A DNA stretch of 64,000 nucleotides from Acidobacteriota bacterium (GCA_021779935.1 JAJXZT010000016.1:186001-250000), one strand, 5' to 3'. Counted from the first letter of the stretch, positions 43,753 to 54,752 are shown. The notes: generated by a model from the letters alone, not told the origin. Numbers and translations are program-made.

Positions 43753-46359
43753 ATGTATCGCGGATTGAGAACGCTTGCCGTTCTTCTATTTCTCTGTGTC
43801 TTCAGCCTGATGAGTTTTGCTGCCGGAGACCCGGCGCAGACTCTTGGCGGAGGCGTGTTGTTTGGCGTAATCACCGATCCAACGGGAGCAGTGGTACCCG
43901 GTGCAACGGTTTCAGTAAAGAATCCGATTACGGGATTCCATGCCGAGGCGGTATCCGACAAGGCAGGGAACTATCGCATTATCAATATTCCCTTCAATCA
44001 CTACCATGTCACCGCAACGGCCAAGGGGTTTGCGATCTACGAAGGCGACGTGGAGGTGAGAACAGCGCTTCCCATCGACCAGGCAATTGGGTTGCAAGTA
44101 GCCTCCAGTTCCACGCAGATGACGGTGGAAGGCGGTGGCGAGGATCTGGTGGAAGTCAACCCGATTGCGCATACGGACGTTGACCAGTCGCTGATGAGTC
44201 GTCTGCCGGTGCAGAGCGTCTCGTCGCCGCTGAGTTCGGCGATTACGATGGCGACTCCGGGGGTTGCCGCCGATTCGAACGGGTTATTCCATCCGTTGGG
44301 CGAACACGCGGACACATCATTCTCCGTGGATGGGCAGCCGATCACCGATCAACAGAGCAAAGTATTCTCCAACCAGATCCCAGAGGACGCGATCCAGTCG
44401 ATGGAAGTCATTTCCGGCGTTCCCCCGGCGGAGTACGGCGACAAGACAAGCCTGGTGATTCAGATCAACACGAAGAACGGACTGGGTGTGAAGAAACCGA
44501 CTGGCAGCGTCATCACCAGCTATGGATCGTTCGGCACAACGAATACGGCGCTGACCCTGGCCAATGGCGGAGACAAATGGGGAAACTACGTGGCGCTCTC
44601 CGGCCTGAACACGGGGCGATTCCTCGACTCGCCGGAGTTCGTGGCGCTGCATGACAAGGGCAACTCGCAGAACTACTTTGATCGGATCGACTTTCAGCCG
44701 GACGCGAACGATCAATTGCACCTGAACCTGCTGTACTCGCGTTCGTGGTTCCAGATACCAAACCAGTACGACCAGCAGGCCGCGGGACAGGACCAGAGGC
44801 AGTTGATGAACACGTTCAACATCTCGCCGGCATGGACGCACGTCTTCAACAGCCACATGCTGCTGAACACGAATGTCTTTGTGCGACAGGATCGCGTGCA
44901 CTACTACCCGAGCGCGGACCCATTCTCGGATCAACCGGCGACGCTTGCGCAGAGCCGGCGGCTGACGAATGCCGGTTTGAAGCTGGACCTTTCATATGCC
45001 AGGGGGCATCACAACGCGAAGTTCGGGTTCGACATCATTCACACGTTTCTGTCGGAGAACTTTCGGCTTGGACTGACCGATCCGGCGTTCAACCCGGTGT
45101 GTCTCGACGCGAGCGGAAACCCGGTTTCCGGCGGGGCGATCACCGATCCGAATGCGTGTACGGGAGCGGGCTACACGGCAAACCCCGGCTTCCTGCCTGG
45201 ACTGCTGCCCTTCGACCTGACACGCGGCGGACAGCTCTTCCAGTTCAACGGGCATACGGATATCAAGCAGGAGGCATTCTACGCGCAAGACTCGATCACG
45301 CTGGGCAATTGGAACATCAACGCCGGAGTGCGAGGCGACAACTACAACGGATTGAGCAGCGGTTCGGCGATACAGCCGCGCGTAGGGCTGGCTTACAACA
45401 TCAAACGCACGAACACGGTGCTGCGCGCGTCATACGGACGGATGTTTGAAACGCCATACAACGAGAACCTGGTGCTTTCGAGCGCAACCGGATCGGGAGG
45501 TCTGGCTTCGTCGGGAACGGGATCGTTTGGCGATCAGCCGCTGAAGCCGGGCACTCGCAACCAGTTCAACGTGGGCTTCCAGCAGAGCCTCGGACGCTTT
45601 GCGGCGATCGATGCCGAGTACTTCTGGAAGTTCACGAAGAACGACTACGACTTCGACACGCTGTTCAACACGCCGCTGGCATTCCCGATCCAGTGGCGGA
45701 AATCGAAGATCGACGGACTCTCGGTGCGGGTGAACCTGCCGGCATGGAAGGGGCTTACGGCGTTCACCGTGATGGGACACTCGCGGGCGCGCTTCTTCGG
45801 TCCGGAGAGTGGCGGGCTATTGTTCAATTCGCCGCTCGAACAGTCGGTCTTCCGCATCGATCACGACCAGGCTTTCGAACAGACGACAAACCTGCAATAC
45901 CAGCCGTGGAAGCGCGGACCGTGGTTCGGATTCGCTTGGCGCTATGACAGCGGACTGGTGGCGGGAGCGGTGCCGGACCTGGCTTCGCTGCTGGCGCTGA
46001 CGCCGGATCAGCAGGCGCAGGTAGGATTTTTCTGCGGCAACACGTACGCCACACCGACGCAGGGTATTTCAAACTGCACGCTGCCGTTTGGACAGTGGGG
46101 AGCGACGCGCGCGGTGATTCCGGCTCCGGGGACGGAGAACGCCGACACAAACCCGCCGCGCATTGCGCCGCGACACCTGTTCGACGCCTCGGTCGGGGAC
46201 GACAACCTCTTCCGTGGCGACCGATACAAGTGGAGCCTGCGGCTGACGGCGACGAACCTGACGAACGAGTCGGTGCTCTACAACTTCCTCTCGACCTTCA
46301 GCGGAACGCACTTCGTTCCTCCGAGGGCGTACACGGCGGAGGTTGGGTTCCACTTCTAA
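43753..46359 (+). CDS. TonB-dependent receptor with carboxypeptidase-regulatory-like domain
   Basis: The 868-residue protein has a signal peptide (ends SFAAG), then an N-terminal carboxypeptidase-regulatory-like domain (about 35-110; LFGVITDPTGAVVPGATVSV ... DKAGNYRIINIPFNHYHVT). A plug domain (about 130-245; DTSFSVDGQPITDQ, IQSMEVISGVPPAEYGDK) precedes a beta-barrel that ends in YTAEVGFHF with the C-terminal Phe. Such receptors import scarce ligands through TonB. The plug lacks a clear TonB box. The upstream small CxxC gene may be functionally linked. It is shorter than the Oar-type receptor at 46.5 kb and unlike it in the barrel. Confidence 0.92.
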   Translation: MYRGLRTLAVLLFLCVFSLMSFAAGDPAQTLGGGVLFGVITDPTGAVVPGATVSVKNPITGFHAEAVSDKAGNYRIINIPFNHYHVTATAKGFAIYEGDVEVRTALPIDQAIGLQVASSSTQMTVEGGGEDLVEVNPIAHTDVDQSLMSRLPVQSVSSPLSSAITMATPGVAADSNGLFHPLGEHADTSFSVDGQPITDQQSKVFSNQIPEDAIQSMEVISGVPPAEYGDKTSLVIQINTKNGLGVKKPTGSVITSYGSFGTTNTALTLANGGDKWGNYVALSGLNTGRFLDSPEFVALHDKGNSQNYFDRIDFQPDANDQLHLNLLYSRSWFQIPNQYDQQAAGQDQRQLMNTFNISPAWTHVFNSHMLLNTNVFVRQDRVHYYPSADPFSDQPATLAQSRRLTNAGLKLDLSYARGHHNAKFGFDIIHTFLSENFRLGLTDPAFNPVCLDASGNPVSGGAITDPNACTGAGYTANPGFLPGLLPFDLTRGGQLFQFNGHTDIKQEAFYAQDSITLGNWNINAGVRGDNYNGLSSGSAIQPRVGLAYNIKRTNTVLRASYGRMFETPYNENLVLSSATGSGGLASSGTGSFGDQPLKPGTRNQFNVGFQQSLGRFAAIDAEYFWKFTKNDYDFDTLFNTPLAFPIQWRKSKIDGLSVRVNLPAWKGLTAFTVMGHSRARFFGPESGGLLFNSPLEQSVFRIDHDQAFEQTTNLQYQPWKRGPWFGFAWRYDSGLVAGAVPDLASLLALTPDQQAQVGFFCGNTYATPTQGISNCTLPFGQWGATRAVIPAPGTENADTNPPRIAPRHLFDASVGDDNLFRGDRYKWSLRLTATNLTNESVLYNFLSTFSGTHFVPPRAYTAEVGFHF

Positions 46360-46473
46360 AACCAGTTTTGAAGGTTTCGGACGTTTCGAAAGGCAAAAGC
46401 AAAACAGAGACTCTACCCTGTCGCGAACGGAACAAGATAAGGGCAGGGCAGTGGCGAGTCACCGGCAAAAAAG

Positions 46474-46502
46474 AGGGCCAGCCCGAGGGCTGGCCCTTAA
46501 CG
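46474..46502. terminator. Strong terminator between the two TonB receptor genes
   Basis: AGGGCCAGCCC and GGGCTGGCCCT form an 11-bp stem with a 2-base gap. On the minus strand it is followed by a run of T (CTTTTTTGCC), so it ends the Oar-type gene. Confidence 0.8.
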
Positions 46503-46521
46503 TAAGGCTTCACGCAAATGG

Positions 46522-49500
46522 CTAGAAGGAGTACTTCAACCACATGCGGATGCTGCGGTAGCCGCTCAGCGAGTAGTTATAGTCGCCGAAAGTCGGGGTG
46601 ATACCCGGCTGTATGCCGCTCTGCAACGTGAGGTTCGGTATGCCAGTGTTCGCGTGATTGAACGGATTGAACATTTCCATGCGGTATTCAATCTTCTGGT
46701 GTTCGGTAACGTTCACGGTCTTGGCCAGGGCAAAGGTCCAGTCCTGGCGTCCGCGGGTAAGGAAGGAGTTGCGTCCCACCATGCCCTTGGGTGCGCCGGC
46801 GGCAAAGAGTTCACCGGCGATCCAGTGCACGGAGTTGGGATCAACCGGGACGCAGACTCCCGCGTTGCTTCCTGTCGTATACGCCGGTCCGTTGCAGACC
46901 TGGTTGCCCTCTCTCACGCCAAAGGTCGTGATGGGAGCATTGGGGTTGCCAAGGGCCGGACGATCGTTGCCGATGCTGTCCCAGTTCCAGTCGTAGCTGC
47001 CCAGCCAGTATCCGGTTTCCACGTTCGCCGGCGCGCCGCTCTGGAAGGAGGTGGTGCCGGAGATCTGCCAGCCGTTGTAAACGTTCCCGAGGAACCCAAG
47101 GGCCTTATTGTCCTTGAAGGCGACGGCGCGCAGTTTTGGAATGGTGTACACGTAGCTGATGGCGACACGGTGACGACGATCCATCGTGGATGGACCGCGA
47201 TCATATTGGCCACGCGACGCCGGATACTGAACGACCGGGTAGGTGGAGTAGTTGCCGCTGGTGAAGACTTCCGACACGTCATCAATGGCGTGCGACCAGG
47301 TATAGTTCGCGCGCAGTTCGAGGCCGTGCGACAGTCTGCGGTGCACTTCCGCCTGCATGGCGTGGTAGATGGAGTCGCCAGTATTGTCGCGGATACCGAT
47401 GGAGCCGCGATTGGAGTACTGACGGCAATAGGTTGCGCCACCGCAAACCGCCTGGAAGAGCGGATTGTTCGGGTCGTTGATGTAGGGGTTCAGGAGATCC
47501 GTGCCGTAAAGACGCACGCCACGGGTACCCACATAGCCGACCGACGCGAGGAACGAACCAGGCAGCTCACGCTCCATGGTGACGTTCCACTGGTAGATCG
47601 TCGGGTCCTTGAGGTTGGCGTTGATGCTGGTCACGCTGGAGTAGGGGTTGAGCACCGGCGAGAGCCGCGGCTTGGCGTATGTCCAGGACCATCCCGCAAC
47701 ACCGCGCGGATTGGCTGCGCTGGGCCGGTTGGTCAGAGTGGCCGGAACATCGTTCGGCGCACCAGCCAGGTTGTTGTCGAGGATGTTGGTGAAACCATGG
47801 TCGTAGAAGATGCCTGCGCCGCCACGGATCACGGTCTTGTTCTCACCGAACACCTTGGTCCAGAACTTCGGAGTATAGGCGAAGCCGGCACGCGGACCCC
47901 AATCGTTGTAATTCGCTTTCTGCGTGATTCGGGTCGGATAGCTGGACGGCGCCGGATCCGAGATGTTCATGGCCGGGTACGGAATTTCGTTGGCAAACGG
48001 GCTGTTGTATTCGTAGCGGAGACCCAGGTTGATAGTCAGATCCGGACGGAGCTTCCAGGTGTCCTGCACGAAGTAGTTCTGCGACTTAATAGGCGCACGA
48101 GCCTTGTTGCTGCCGAAGGTCTGGCTGGCAGAACCGCTGCCCGAGTAGCCGTCGATGAAGTTGGCAAGGCCGCTGTAGGTGACACCACCGACACTGCTGT
48201 CGCTGTATCCGATGGCGCCGTAGTAGTTGCTGAACGGAATGGTGTCTACAACGCGGATGTCCGCCATGTCGAACCCGAACTTAAGGGTATGACGGCCGAC
48301 CGTCCAGCTCACCGAGTCCTGCAACTGGTAGGTGTTGTGGAAACGGCCCTGGGGCGTTCCGCTCGGAGGTCCATAACCGGTGAGGGCATAGGAACCGCCG
48401 ATGCTAACGGCCGGCATCGTGCCATTGGCCACGTACGGATTGGCGTACGTATCCGGGCGCCAATCGAAGGTGAAGCCGATGCGTCCGTAGGAGAGGCGTA
48501 ATTCGTTGAGCAGGTTCTGATTGAAGACGTGGGTGTAGGTGATGCCCGCATTGTAGGCGGGGCCGTTCTGCATGGTGTCAAAGCCAGGCAGTTGGCTGCC
48601 GAAGTTTCCGAGATCGTACGGGCTGGTGTAGGAGGTCCTGATGAGGCGCAGGCCGAGGGTATCGTTCTGCGTAATCAGGTAATCGCCCTTGAGATCCAGT
48701 TCCGGCGAGTCGGAGTTGGCCGCAATGCCGGACCGCATCATGGTACCGATTTCGACGTTGCCGCGGTTCAGGCCGGAAACGGGATCGATGCCGAGCGGAA
48801 CGTTCTTGATGTTCGTGAACGGCCCCTGGAGGCCGGGGTTGTTGTAAACACCCAGCAGATTCTTGATCTGTGCCTTCTGGGCGGCAGTGGCTGTTCCCTG
48901 CAGAGCCTGCAGAGCGGCGATGCCGTTGGGAGTAATAACGGTGATGGGCGAACCGTTGCTGGAGGAGCGGTACTTATCCCACTGGTACGAGGCGAAGAAG
49001 AAAGCCTTGTCCTTCACGATCGGGCCGCCGAGGGAGAAGCCGTAAGTGTTCTCGCGGTACTTGCCCTTTTCCGTGCCATAGAAGTTATTCAGGTGGCTGT
49101 TGGCGTCGAGGGCGGAGTTGGCGTGGATCTCCCAGAGGGAGCCGTGGAACTGGTTGGTGCCGCTCTTGTAGATCAGGTTGTTGACGGAGCCGCCGCCATG
49201 ACCGAATTCGGCCGAGTAGGCGTTGGTCATGATGCTGACTTCCTGGACGGCTTCGAGGTTCGCAGGCTGCATGCCCTGACCGCCGATGCCGGCGTCGTTG
49301 TTGTCCTGACCTTCAATGAGGAAGTTGTTGGAACGCGAACGATTGCCGTTGACCGAGAAGTTCTGGCCGTTGCTGAAGTTGTTGCCGGCGCCAGTGACGA
49401 CACCGGGCAGCGTGGTTGCCAGAGCGTAGGCGCTGAAGCTGGCGATGGGCAGATTCTGGATGGCGGTGGTGCTGATGGTGCTGCTGACTTCGCCGCTCTC

Positions 49501-49887
49501 CGTCTGAAGGGTTTCGGCCTGGGCAGAGACCTCAACAGTCTCCGAGGCCTGACCCACCTTCAACTTGATGTTGAGAGAAGTGACCAACGAGCCGACTACC
49601 TGCACGTTGGACAACTTGGTTGAAGAAAAACCCGCGGCAGTGGCACTGACGACGTAAGCGCCAGGCAGCACGGACTCAAACCGATAGGCGCCCACGGAGT
49701 TCGTTGTGGATTCGCGCACATCGCCGGTTTGAAGGGAGGTAAGTGTCACCTTTGCCGTGACAATCGCCGCGCCGCTGGGGTCGGTAACGACGCCAGCGAT
49801 GGTGCCGTTACTGGTTTGTGCGAATGCAGCGAACGCACTGAAAAGCATCAGTGCGACGAGGGCAGTCGCCAGAAATGTTCGCTTCAT
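46522..49887 (-). CDS. Oar-type TonB-dependent receptor (1121 residues)
   Basis: The protein has a signal peptide (ending AFAQT), an N-terminal carboxypeptidase-regulatory-like domain (TIAGVVTDPSGAAIVTAKVT ... VGAYRFESVLPGAYVVSATA), a plug (QNFSVNGNRSRSNNFLIEGQ, QEVSIMTNAYSAEFGHGGGS) and a large barrel with repeated DTWKLRPDLTINLGLRYEY and TMDRRHRVAISYVYTIP elements; it ends with a C-terminal Phe (WLKYSF). This is the acidobacterial Oar/OmpA-related family, present in many copies per genome and thought to import plant-derived or peptide ligands. GGAGG lies 4 bases before the ATG. Confidence 0.95.
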   Translation of the reverse strand: MKRTFLATALVALMLFSAFAAFAQTSNGTIAGVVTDPSGAAIVTAKVTLTSLQTGDVRESTTNSVGAYRFESVLPGAYVVSATAAGFSSTKLSNVQVVGSLVTSLNIKLKVGQASETVEVSAQAETLQTESGEVSSTISTTAIQNLPIASFSAYALATTLPGVVTGAGNNFSNGQNFSVNGNRSRSNNFLIEGQDNNDAGIGGQGMQPANLEAVQEVSIMTNAYSAEFGHGGGSVNNLIYKSGTNQFHGSLWEIHANSALDANSHLNNFYGTEKGKYRENTYGFSLGGPIVKDKAFFFASYQWDKYRSSSNGSPITVITPNGIAALQALQGTATAAQKAQIKNLLGVYNNPGLQGPFTNIKNVPLGIDPVSGLNRGNVEIGTMMRSGIAANSDSPELDLKGDYLITQNDTLGLRLIRTSYTSPYDLGNFGSQLPGFDTMQNGPAYNAGITYTHVFNQNLLNELRLSYGRIGFTFDWRPDTYANPYVANGTMPAVSIGGSYALTGYGPPSGTPQGRFHNTYQLQDSVSWTVGRHTLKFGFDMADIRVVDTIPFSNYYGAIGYSDSSVGGVTYSGLANFIDGYSGSGSASQTFGSNKARAPIKSQNYFVQDTWKLRPDLTINLGLRYEYNSPFANEIPYPAMNISDPAPSSYPTRITQKANYNDWGPRAGFAYTPKFWTKVFGENKTVIRGGAGIFYDHGFTNILDNNLAGAPNDVPATLTNRPSAANPRGVAGWSWTYAKPRLSPVLNPYSSVTSINANLKDPTIYQWNVTMERELPGSFLASVGYVGTRGVRLYGTDLLNPYINDPNNPLFQAVCGGATYCRQYSNRGSIGIRDNTGDSIYHAMQAEVHRRLSHGLELRANYTWSHAIDDVSEVFTSGNYSTYPVVQYPASRGQYDRGPSTMDRRHRVAISYVYTIPKLRAVAFKDNKALGFLGNVYNGWQISGTTSFQSGAPANVETGYWLGSYDWNWDSIGNDRPALGNPNAPITTFGVREGNQVCNGPAYTTGSNAGVCVPVDPNSVHWIAGELFAAGAPKGMVGRNSFLTRGRQDWTFALAKTVNVTEHQKIEYRMEMFNPFNHANTGIPNLTLQSGIQPGITPTFGDYNYSLSGYRSIRMWLKYSF

Positions 49888-50343
49888 GAAGCCTCCAAAG
49901 TAACGCGCATGTTACAGAGTTCCGAATTGCGCGAAGTCCCGTTTTGAAATCAATGGCGTGGGGAACGGGGCAACCACTAAAGTGCAATTTTGTGGCCACT
50001 TTGGTGTCACTTGATGGCACCTTTAGGATCAATTACTTAAAACTAAAGTTGAATTTTTGAATCCATAACTTGGAAGATAAGTCGTATCCAAGCTTCCGAA
50101 AACAGTAGTGATGTGCCTCACAAAGGCGCACGAGATGGGGGCGGACTATGCTTTCGGTGAAGGGATCTAACTGGAATCTGGAGGGGTTTTCAGGGGGTGG
50201 TAACGCGCGATACGGATGGGGTGTTTGCCGGAGGTATGGACGCAGAGACATGAAAGCCGAAGCGGAAATGCCTCGGCTTGTTTTTCGGTGGATGTAAGGG
50301 CCGCGTGGGGGAATGAAACGCAGCCCGCCTGTCGAGCGTGAAC
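49888..50343. other. Intergenic region upstream of the Oar gene with dyads and a hairpin
   Basis: No gene is visible. CACTAAAGTG at about 49975-49984, GTGGCCAC near 49994-50001 and GGTGTCACTTGATGGCACC at about 50004-50022 are closely spaced dyads about 100 bases upstream of the Oar start and could bind regulators. The stretch 49975-50110 is richer in A and T than its flanks. The 3' part holds a terminator for the next gene. Confidence 0.4.
50254..50285 (-). terminator. Terminator after the zinc-ribbon XRE gene
   Basis: AAGCCGAAGC and GCCTCGGCTT pair in 9 of 10 positions around a 6-base loop; T-runs flank it on both strands (TTTTT on the plus side). Confidence 0.6.
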
Positions 50344-50880
50344 TTACGCGGTACGGCGCGGCATCACCGTCATCTCGCGGACCTGGTTCAGGACACTGGT
50401 CCACTGCATGGGGTTGAGCTTGCGCAGAAACGGAATAAGCTCGCTGATGAACTCGTCGTGCTGCAACTCACGGATGTCGTCTTCCAGCGTTGGGCCGTTG
50501 GTGGTAAGCAGGTCAGGTACACGGACATTGAGTGCATCCGCAAGGCGCTCCAGCGAAGAGAGCGTGGGGCACGCCTTCTCGTTCTCAATCTTGGAGACGT
50601 ATGTGCGCGGTACGTGCATGCGTTGCGCAAGCTGGCGCTGGCTGAGACCGGCGCGGGTGCGGAGCATGCGAATGGCGGTTGCCACGGGCAACTGGTGGTT
50701 GCTATGTTGCACCGGCATGGGAACTTGTAAAACCGGAGGTGCAGCCACGGGCTCGGGCTCGTCATCAAGAGAAGTCTTGCAGCGACGGCACAGATTGTTA
50801 TTCGTCCGGAACTGGACGAGGTGGCAATGGTCGCAACGTACCACTTCCCGGGAGTCAACTGGGGTAAGAGTCGTGGCCAT
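50344..50880 (-). CDS. Zinc-ribbon/XRE-family DNA-binding protein
   Basis: From the ATG at 50878-50880 the 178-residue protein has an N-terminal zinc-ribbon-like segment (CDHCHLVQFRTNNNLCRRCK, two CxxC pairs), a linker and a lambda-repressor-type HTH (ATAIRMLRTRAGLSQRQLAQ, then HVPRTYVSKIENEKACPTLSSLERLADALNV), and a helical C-terminal third. It probably regulates transcription; targets are unknown. It is divergent from the HD gene 211 bases away. Confidence 0.85.
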   Translation of the reverse strand: MATTLTPVDSREVVRCDHCHLVQFRTNNNLCRRCKTSLDDEPEPVAAPPVLQVPMPVQHSNHQLPVATAIRMLRTRAGLSQRQLAQRMHVPRTYVSKIENEKACPTLSSLERLADALNVRVPDLLTTNGPTLEDDIRELQHDEFISELIPFLRKLNPMQWTSVLNQVREMTVMPRRTA

Positions 50881-51091
50881 TCGATTTAACGGAGCTGCCA
50901 GAGCGGGCACTCCGCCTCGGTGTCAAGCAGGTCTGCACCAACTTGGTAACCCAGGCTGGGCGTACTTTGCGGCATGGATGGATTGGGTGTCAATAGGAAA
51001 ATGCGGGTAAAGCCGGGTAAAAGACTCATGATTTCCACAATGAATCAGATAATATCAGAAGAAACACGGCGAAAGTCAGGAGAAAACACGG

Positions 51092-51664
51092 ATGGATCGA
51101 GAACAGGCGTGGTGTTTACTAACTGAGTTCACCCAGTCGGAGAGTTTGCGAAAACATGCACTTGCAGTGGAGGCGTGCATGCGTGCCTATGCGCGGAAAT
51201 TTGGCGAGGACGAAAATAAATGGGCCGTCACCGGCCTGCTGCACGACTTTGACTACGAGAAATTTCCGACTGCCGAGGAACATCCGTACAAGGGCAACGA
51301 GATCCTGCGCGAGCGCGGTTATCCGGAAGACGTGCTACGGGCGATCATGAGCCACGCCGAATACACCGGCGTCACCCGCGAGACGCCGATGGAGAAGACC
51401 CTGTTTGGCTGCGACGAACTGGCAGGGTTTATTACCGCCACGGCGCTGGTGAAGCCCAGCAAGTCGCTGGCGGAAGTGGATGCGAAGAGCGTGCGCAAGC
51501 GGATGAAGGACAAAGCATTCGCCCGCTCGGTGAGCCGCGACGACATCATCAACGGAGCGGCGGCCATGGGCGTGGACCTCGACGAGCACATCGTGTTCTG
51601 TGTGGAGGCGATGAAGACCGTGGCGGACAAGCTGGGGCTGGCAGGCGTGCAGCAAAACGGGTAG
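51092..51664 (+). CDS. HD-domain phosphohydrolase
   Basis: The 190-residue protein has the HD metal site GLLHDFDYEKFP and the surrounding helices (LTEFTQSESLRKHALAVEAC, HPYKGNEILRERGYPEDVLR, MSHAEYTGVTRE), matching the metal-dependent HD hydrolase group often annotated as HDIG. Substrates of such single-domain members are usually nucleotides but unknown here. AGGAGAAAA precedes the ATG. A perfect terminator follows. Confidence 0.85.
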   Translation: MDREQAWCLLTEFTQSESLRKHALAVEACMRAYARKFGEDENKWAVTGLLHDFDYEKFPTAEEHPYKGNEILRERGYPEDVLRAIMSHAEYTGVTRETPMEKTLFGCDELAGFITATALVKPSKSLAEVDAKSVRKRMKDKAFARSVSRDDIINGAAAMGVDLDEHIVFCVEAMKTVADKLGLAGVQQNG

Positions 51665-51686
51665 CCGATTTTGCGAAGCGACAAAC

Positions 51687-51710
51687 ATGGCCAGCCTTTC
51701 GGCTGGCCAT
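51687..51710. terminator. Bidirectional terminator between HD gene and hutH
   Basis: ATGGCCAGCC, loop TTTC, GGCTGGCCAT: a perfect 10-bp stem between convergent genes. Confidence 0.75.
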
Positions 51711-51721
51711 TGTGTTTCTGC

Positions 51722-53278
<1,557 letters not shown>

Positions 53279-53406
53279 AAGAAGACAGTTTCCAATTCCC
53301 AGTCCAAGGTTCCGGCGATGGGCTTCAGCCGTCTGGACTGTGTCAATTCGAATGAATATGCAAACTGGCTATTGTAGCCGCTGGGCGTACGGCCGGAAAA
53401 CTTTCG

Positions 53407-53844
53407 CTACGGCGTGCCCATGGCGCGCTGGAACGGTCCCATGTATTTATCCGAGAGATTGATGGGCCGCATGTCGGGACCGACAACGACGTGCGTCGAA
53501 GATCCCTCGGCCAGCAGCGAACGATCCTCTTCGCGCAATACCTCGTAGGTGAACTGAATGTACGAACTGCGCAGGCCGGACATATAGGTGCGAATCAGGA
53601 TGGCGTCGTCATAGCGCGCGGGTTGCTTGTAACGGCATTTGACCTCGACGACCGGCAGGTGATAACCGTCGGCTTCCATTTCGCGATAGGTGAAGCCGAG
53701 GGTACGCAGCAATTCGACGCGTCCAACTTCAAACCAGATGATGAAGTTGGAGTGATAGACCACGCCCATCTGGTCCGTCTCGGCATAACGGACGCGCAAA
53801 CGCGCTTCGCCGACAGTTCCGTTGGGTTCGAAATGAGGGGACAA
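53407..53844 (-). CDS. YbgC/4HBT-family acyl-CoA thioesterase
   Basis: From TTG at 53842-53844 (AAGGAG 6 bases upstream) the 145-residue hotdog-fold protein begins SPHFEPNGTVGEARLRVRYA. The 4HBT signature is RYAETDQMGVVYHSNFIIWFEVGRVEL with the catalytic Asp, followed by EVKCRYKQPARYDDAILI and SYIQFTYEVLREED. Members hydrolyse acyl-CoA thioesters. A frame extends 29 codons upstream into the REP-like element, which argues against an earlier start. It lies at the edge of the acyl-CoA gene region. Confidence 0.88.
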   Translation of the reverse strand: MSPHFEPNGTVGEARLRVRYAETDQMGVVYHSNFIIWFEVGRVELLRTLGFTYREMEADGYHLPVVEVKCRYKQPARYDDAILIRTYMSGLRSSYIQFTYEVLREEDRSLLAEGSSTHVVVGPDMRPINLSDKYMGPFQRAMGTP

Positions 53845-53889
53845 TGTGTGCTCCTTGGAGGTACGAGGCGTTAGGTAATGGATATTAAG

Positions 53890-53960
53890 TCTGAGACATA
53901 CCTCAGGGGTTGAAGCCCCGTTTTGATGCACCCGGCAACGCCGGGCTAAAGCCCGGCTCT
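53890..53960. repeat. REP-like element with two GC hairpins
   Basis: GGGGTTGAAGCCCC and GCCGGGCTAAAGCCCGGC lie 15 bases apart and each folds back on itself; the second has a perfect 8-bp stem. TTAGGTAATGGATATTAAGT on the left and ACCTAATACTTAATACCC on the right share inverted blocks. A GGTATTAGGTA motif also occurs near 4907. It lies between same-strand genes and is noncoding. Confidence 0.6.
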
Positions 53961-53969
53961 ACCTAATAC

Positions 53970-54752
53970 TTAATACCCACCCCACTTCGGCTTCCTCTTT
54001 TCGAGAAATGCCGTGATGCCTTCGCGGAAGTCTTCCGTCTGGCGAATGCGCGAGTTCGAATCGACGGCGGCCTCGATCTGCGAATCCAGCTCTTCGCGCA
54101 CGTAGCTGTTGAGCAGTTGCTTGGTGGCGGCCAGCGACATTGGCGAGTTTTCCATCAACTGTGCCGCGATTGCCCGCGCACGCTGCATAAGGTAGTCGGG
54201 CGCAACGATCTCGGTGACGATGCCGATGCGGTACGCCTCTTCGGCATCGATAATGCGGCCCGTGAGCAGCAGATCGCGCGCCTGCTTCTCTCCCACCTGC
54301 CGAAGCAGGAACCACGAGACAATTGCCGGAACGAATCCGATGCGGACCTCGGTGTATCCGAACTTTGCCTCGTGCGAAGCCAGTGTGAAGTCGCAAAGCG
54401 TGGCGATACCCGTGCCGCCCGCGACGGCCGCTCCGTTGACGGCGGCGATCGTCGGTTTGGGGAACTCGTAGATCGAGCGGAAAAGTCGACCCATGGTTTC
54501 CGAGTCCGCGCGGTTCTGCTCGGGAGTGCGTCCAATCAGCGACTTCAGGTTCTCCAGGTCCATGCCGGAGCAGAACGCCTTGCCCGCCCCGGTCAGGATA
54601 AGCACCTGCGCGCTGGAGTGTTCGACCTCATCGAGTGCGCGCGTCAGGTCGTCGATCAGTTCGTAGCTGATGGCGTTGCGCTTCTCGGGACGGTTGAACG
54701 TGATGAGCGCGACGTTGTCCTGCTGCGTGAGTGTGAGCGTGTTATATGCCAT
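53970..54752 (-). CDS. Enoyl-CoA hydratase/isomerase family protein
   Basis: The 260-residue crotonase-fold protein contains NVALITFNRPEKRNAISYEL, VLILTGAGKAFCSGMDLENL (first oxyanion-hole region), PTIAAVNGAAVAGGTGIATL with the GG oxyanion motif, and the catalytic-region TEVRIGFVPAIVSWFLLR. The residue usually acting as Glu1 is in VRIGFVPA; the motif differs from typical hydratases (no E at the first position), so isomerase or another crotonase reaction is possible. Context (HMG-CoA lyase next door, carboxyltransferase at 58 kb) suggests methylglutaconyl-CoA hydratase in leucine breakdown. Confidence 0.87.
   Translation of the reverse strand: MAYNTLTLTQQDNVALITFNRPEKRNAISYELIDDLTRALDEVEHSSAQVLILTGAGKAFCSGMDLENLKSLIGRTPEQNRADSETMGRLFRSIYEFPKPTIAAVNGAAVAGGTGIATLCDFTLASHEAKFGYTEVRIGFVPAIVSWFLLRQVGEKQARDLLLTGRIIDAEEAYRIGIVTEIVAPDYLMQRARAIAAQLMENSPMSLAATKQLLNSYVREELDSQIEAAVDSNSRIRQTEDFREGITAFLEKRKPKWGGY

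Noticed and set aside
46654-48501. 615-codon plus-strand open frame
   Set aside because: It lies antisense to the Oar-type receptor, whose signal peptide, plug and barrel are clear; long antisense frames are common in GC-rich genes. No ribosome binding site or family motif.
50041-50285. Small RNA ending at the hairpin with T5 (plus strand)
   Set aside because: The hairpin is equally explained as the terminator of the minus-strand regulator; no promoter was visible.
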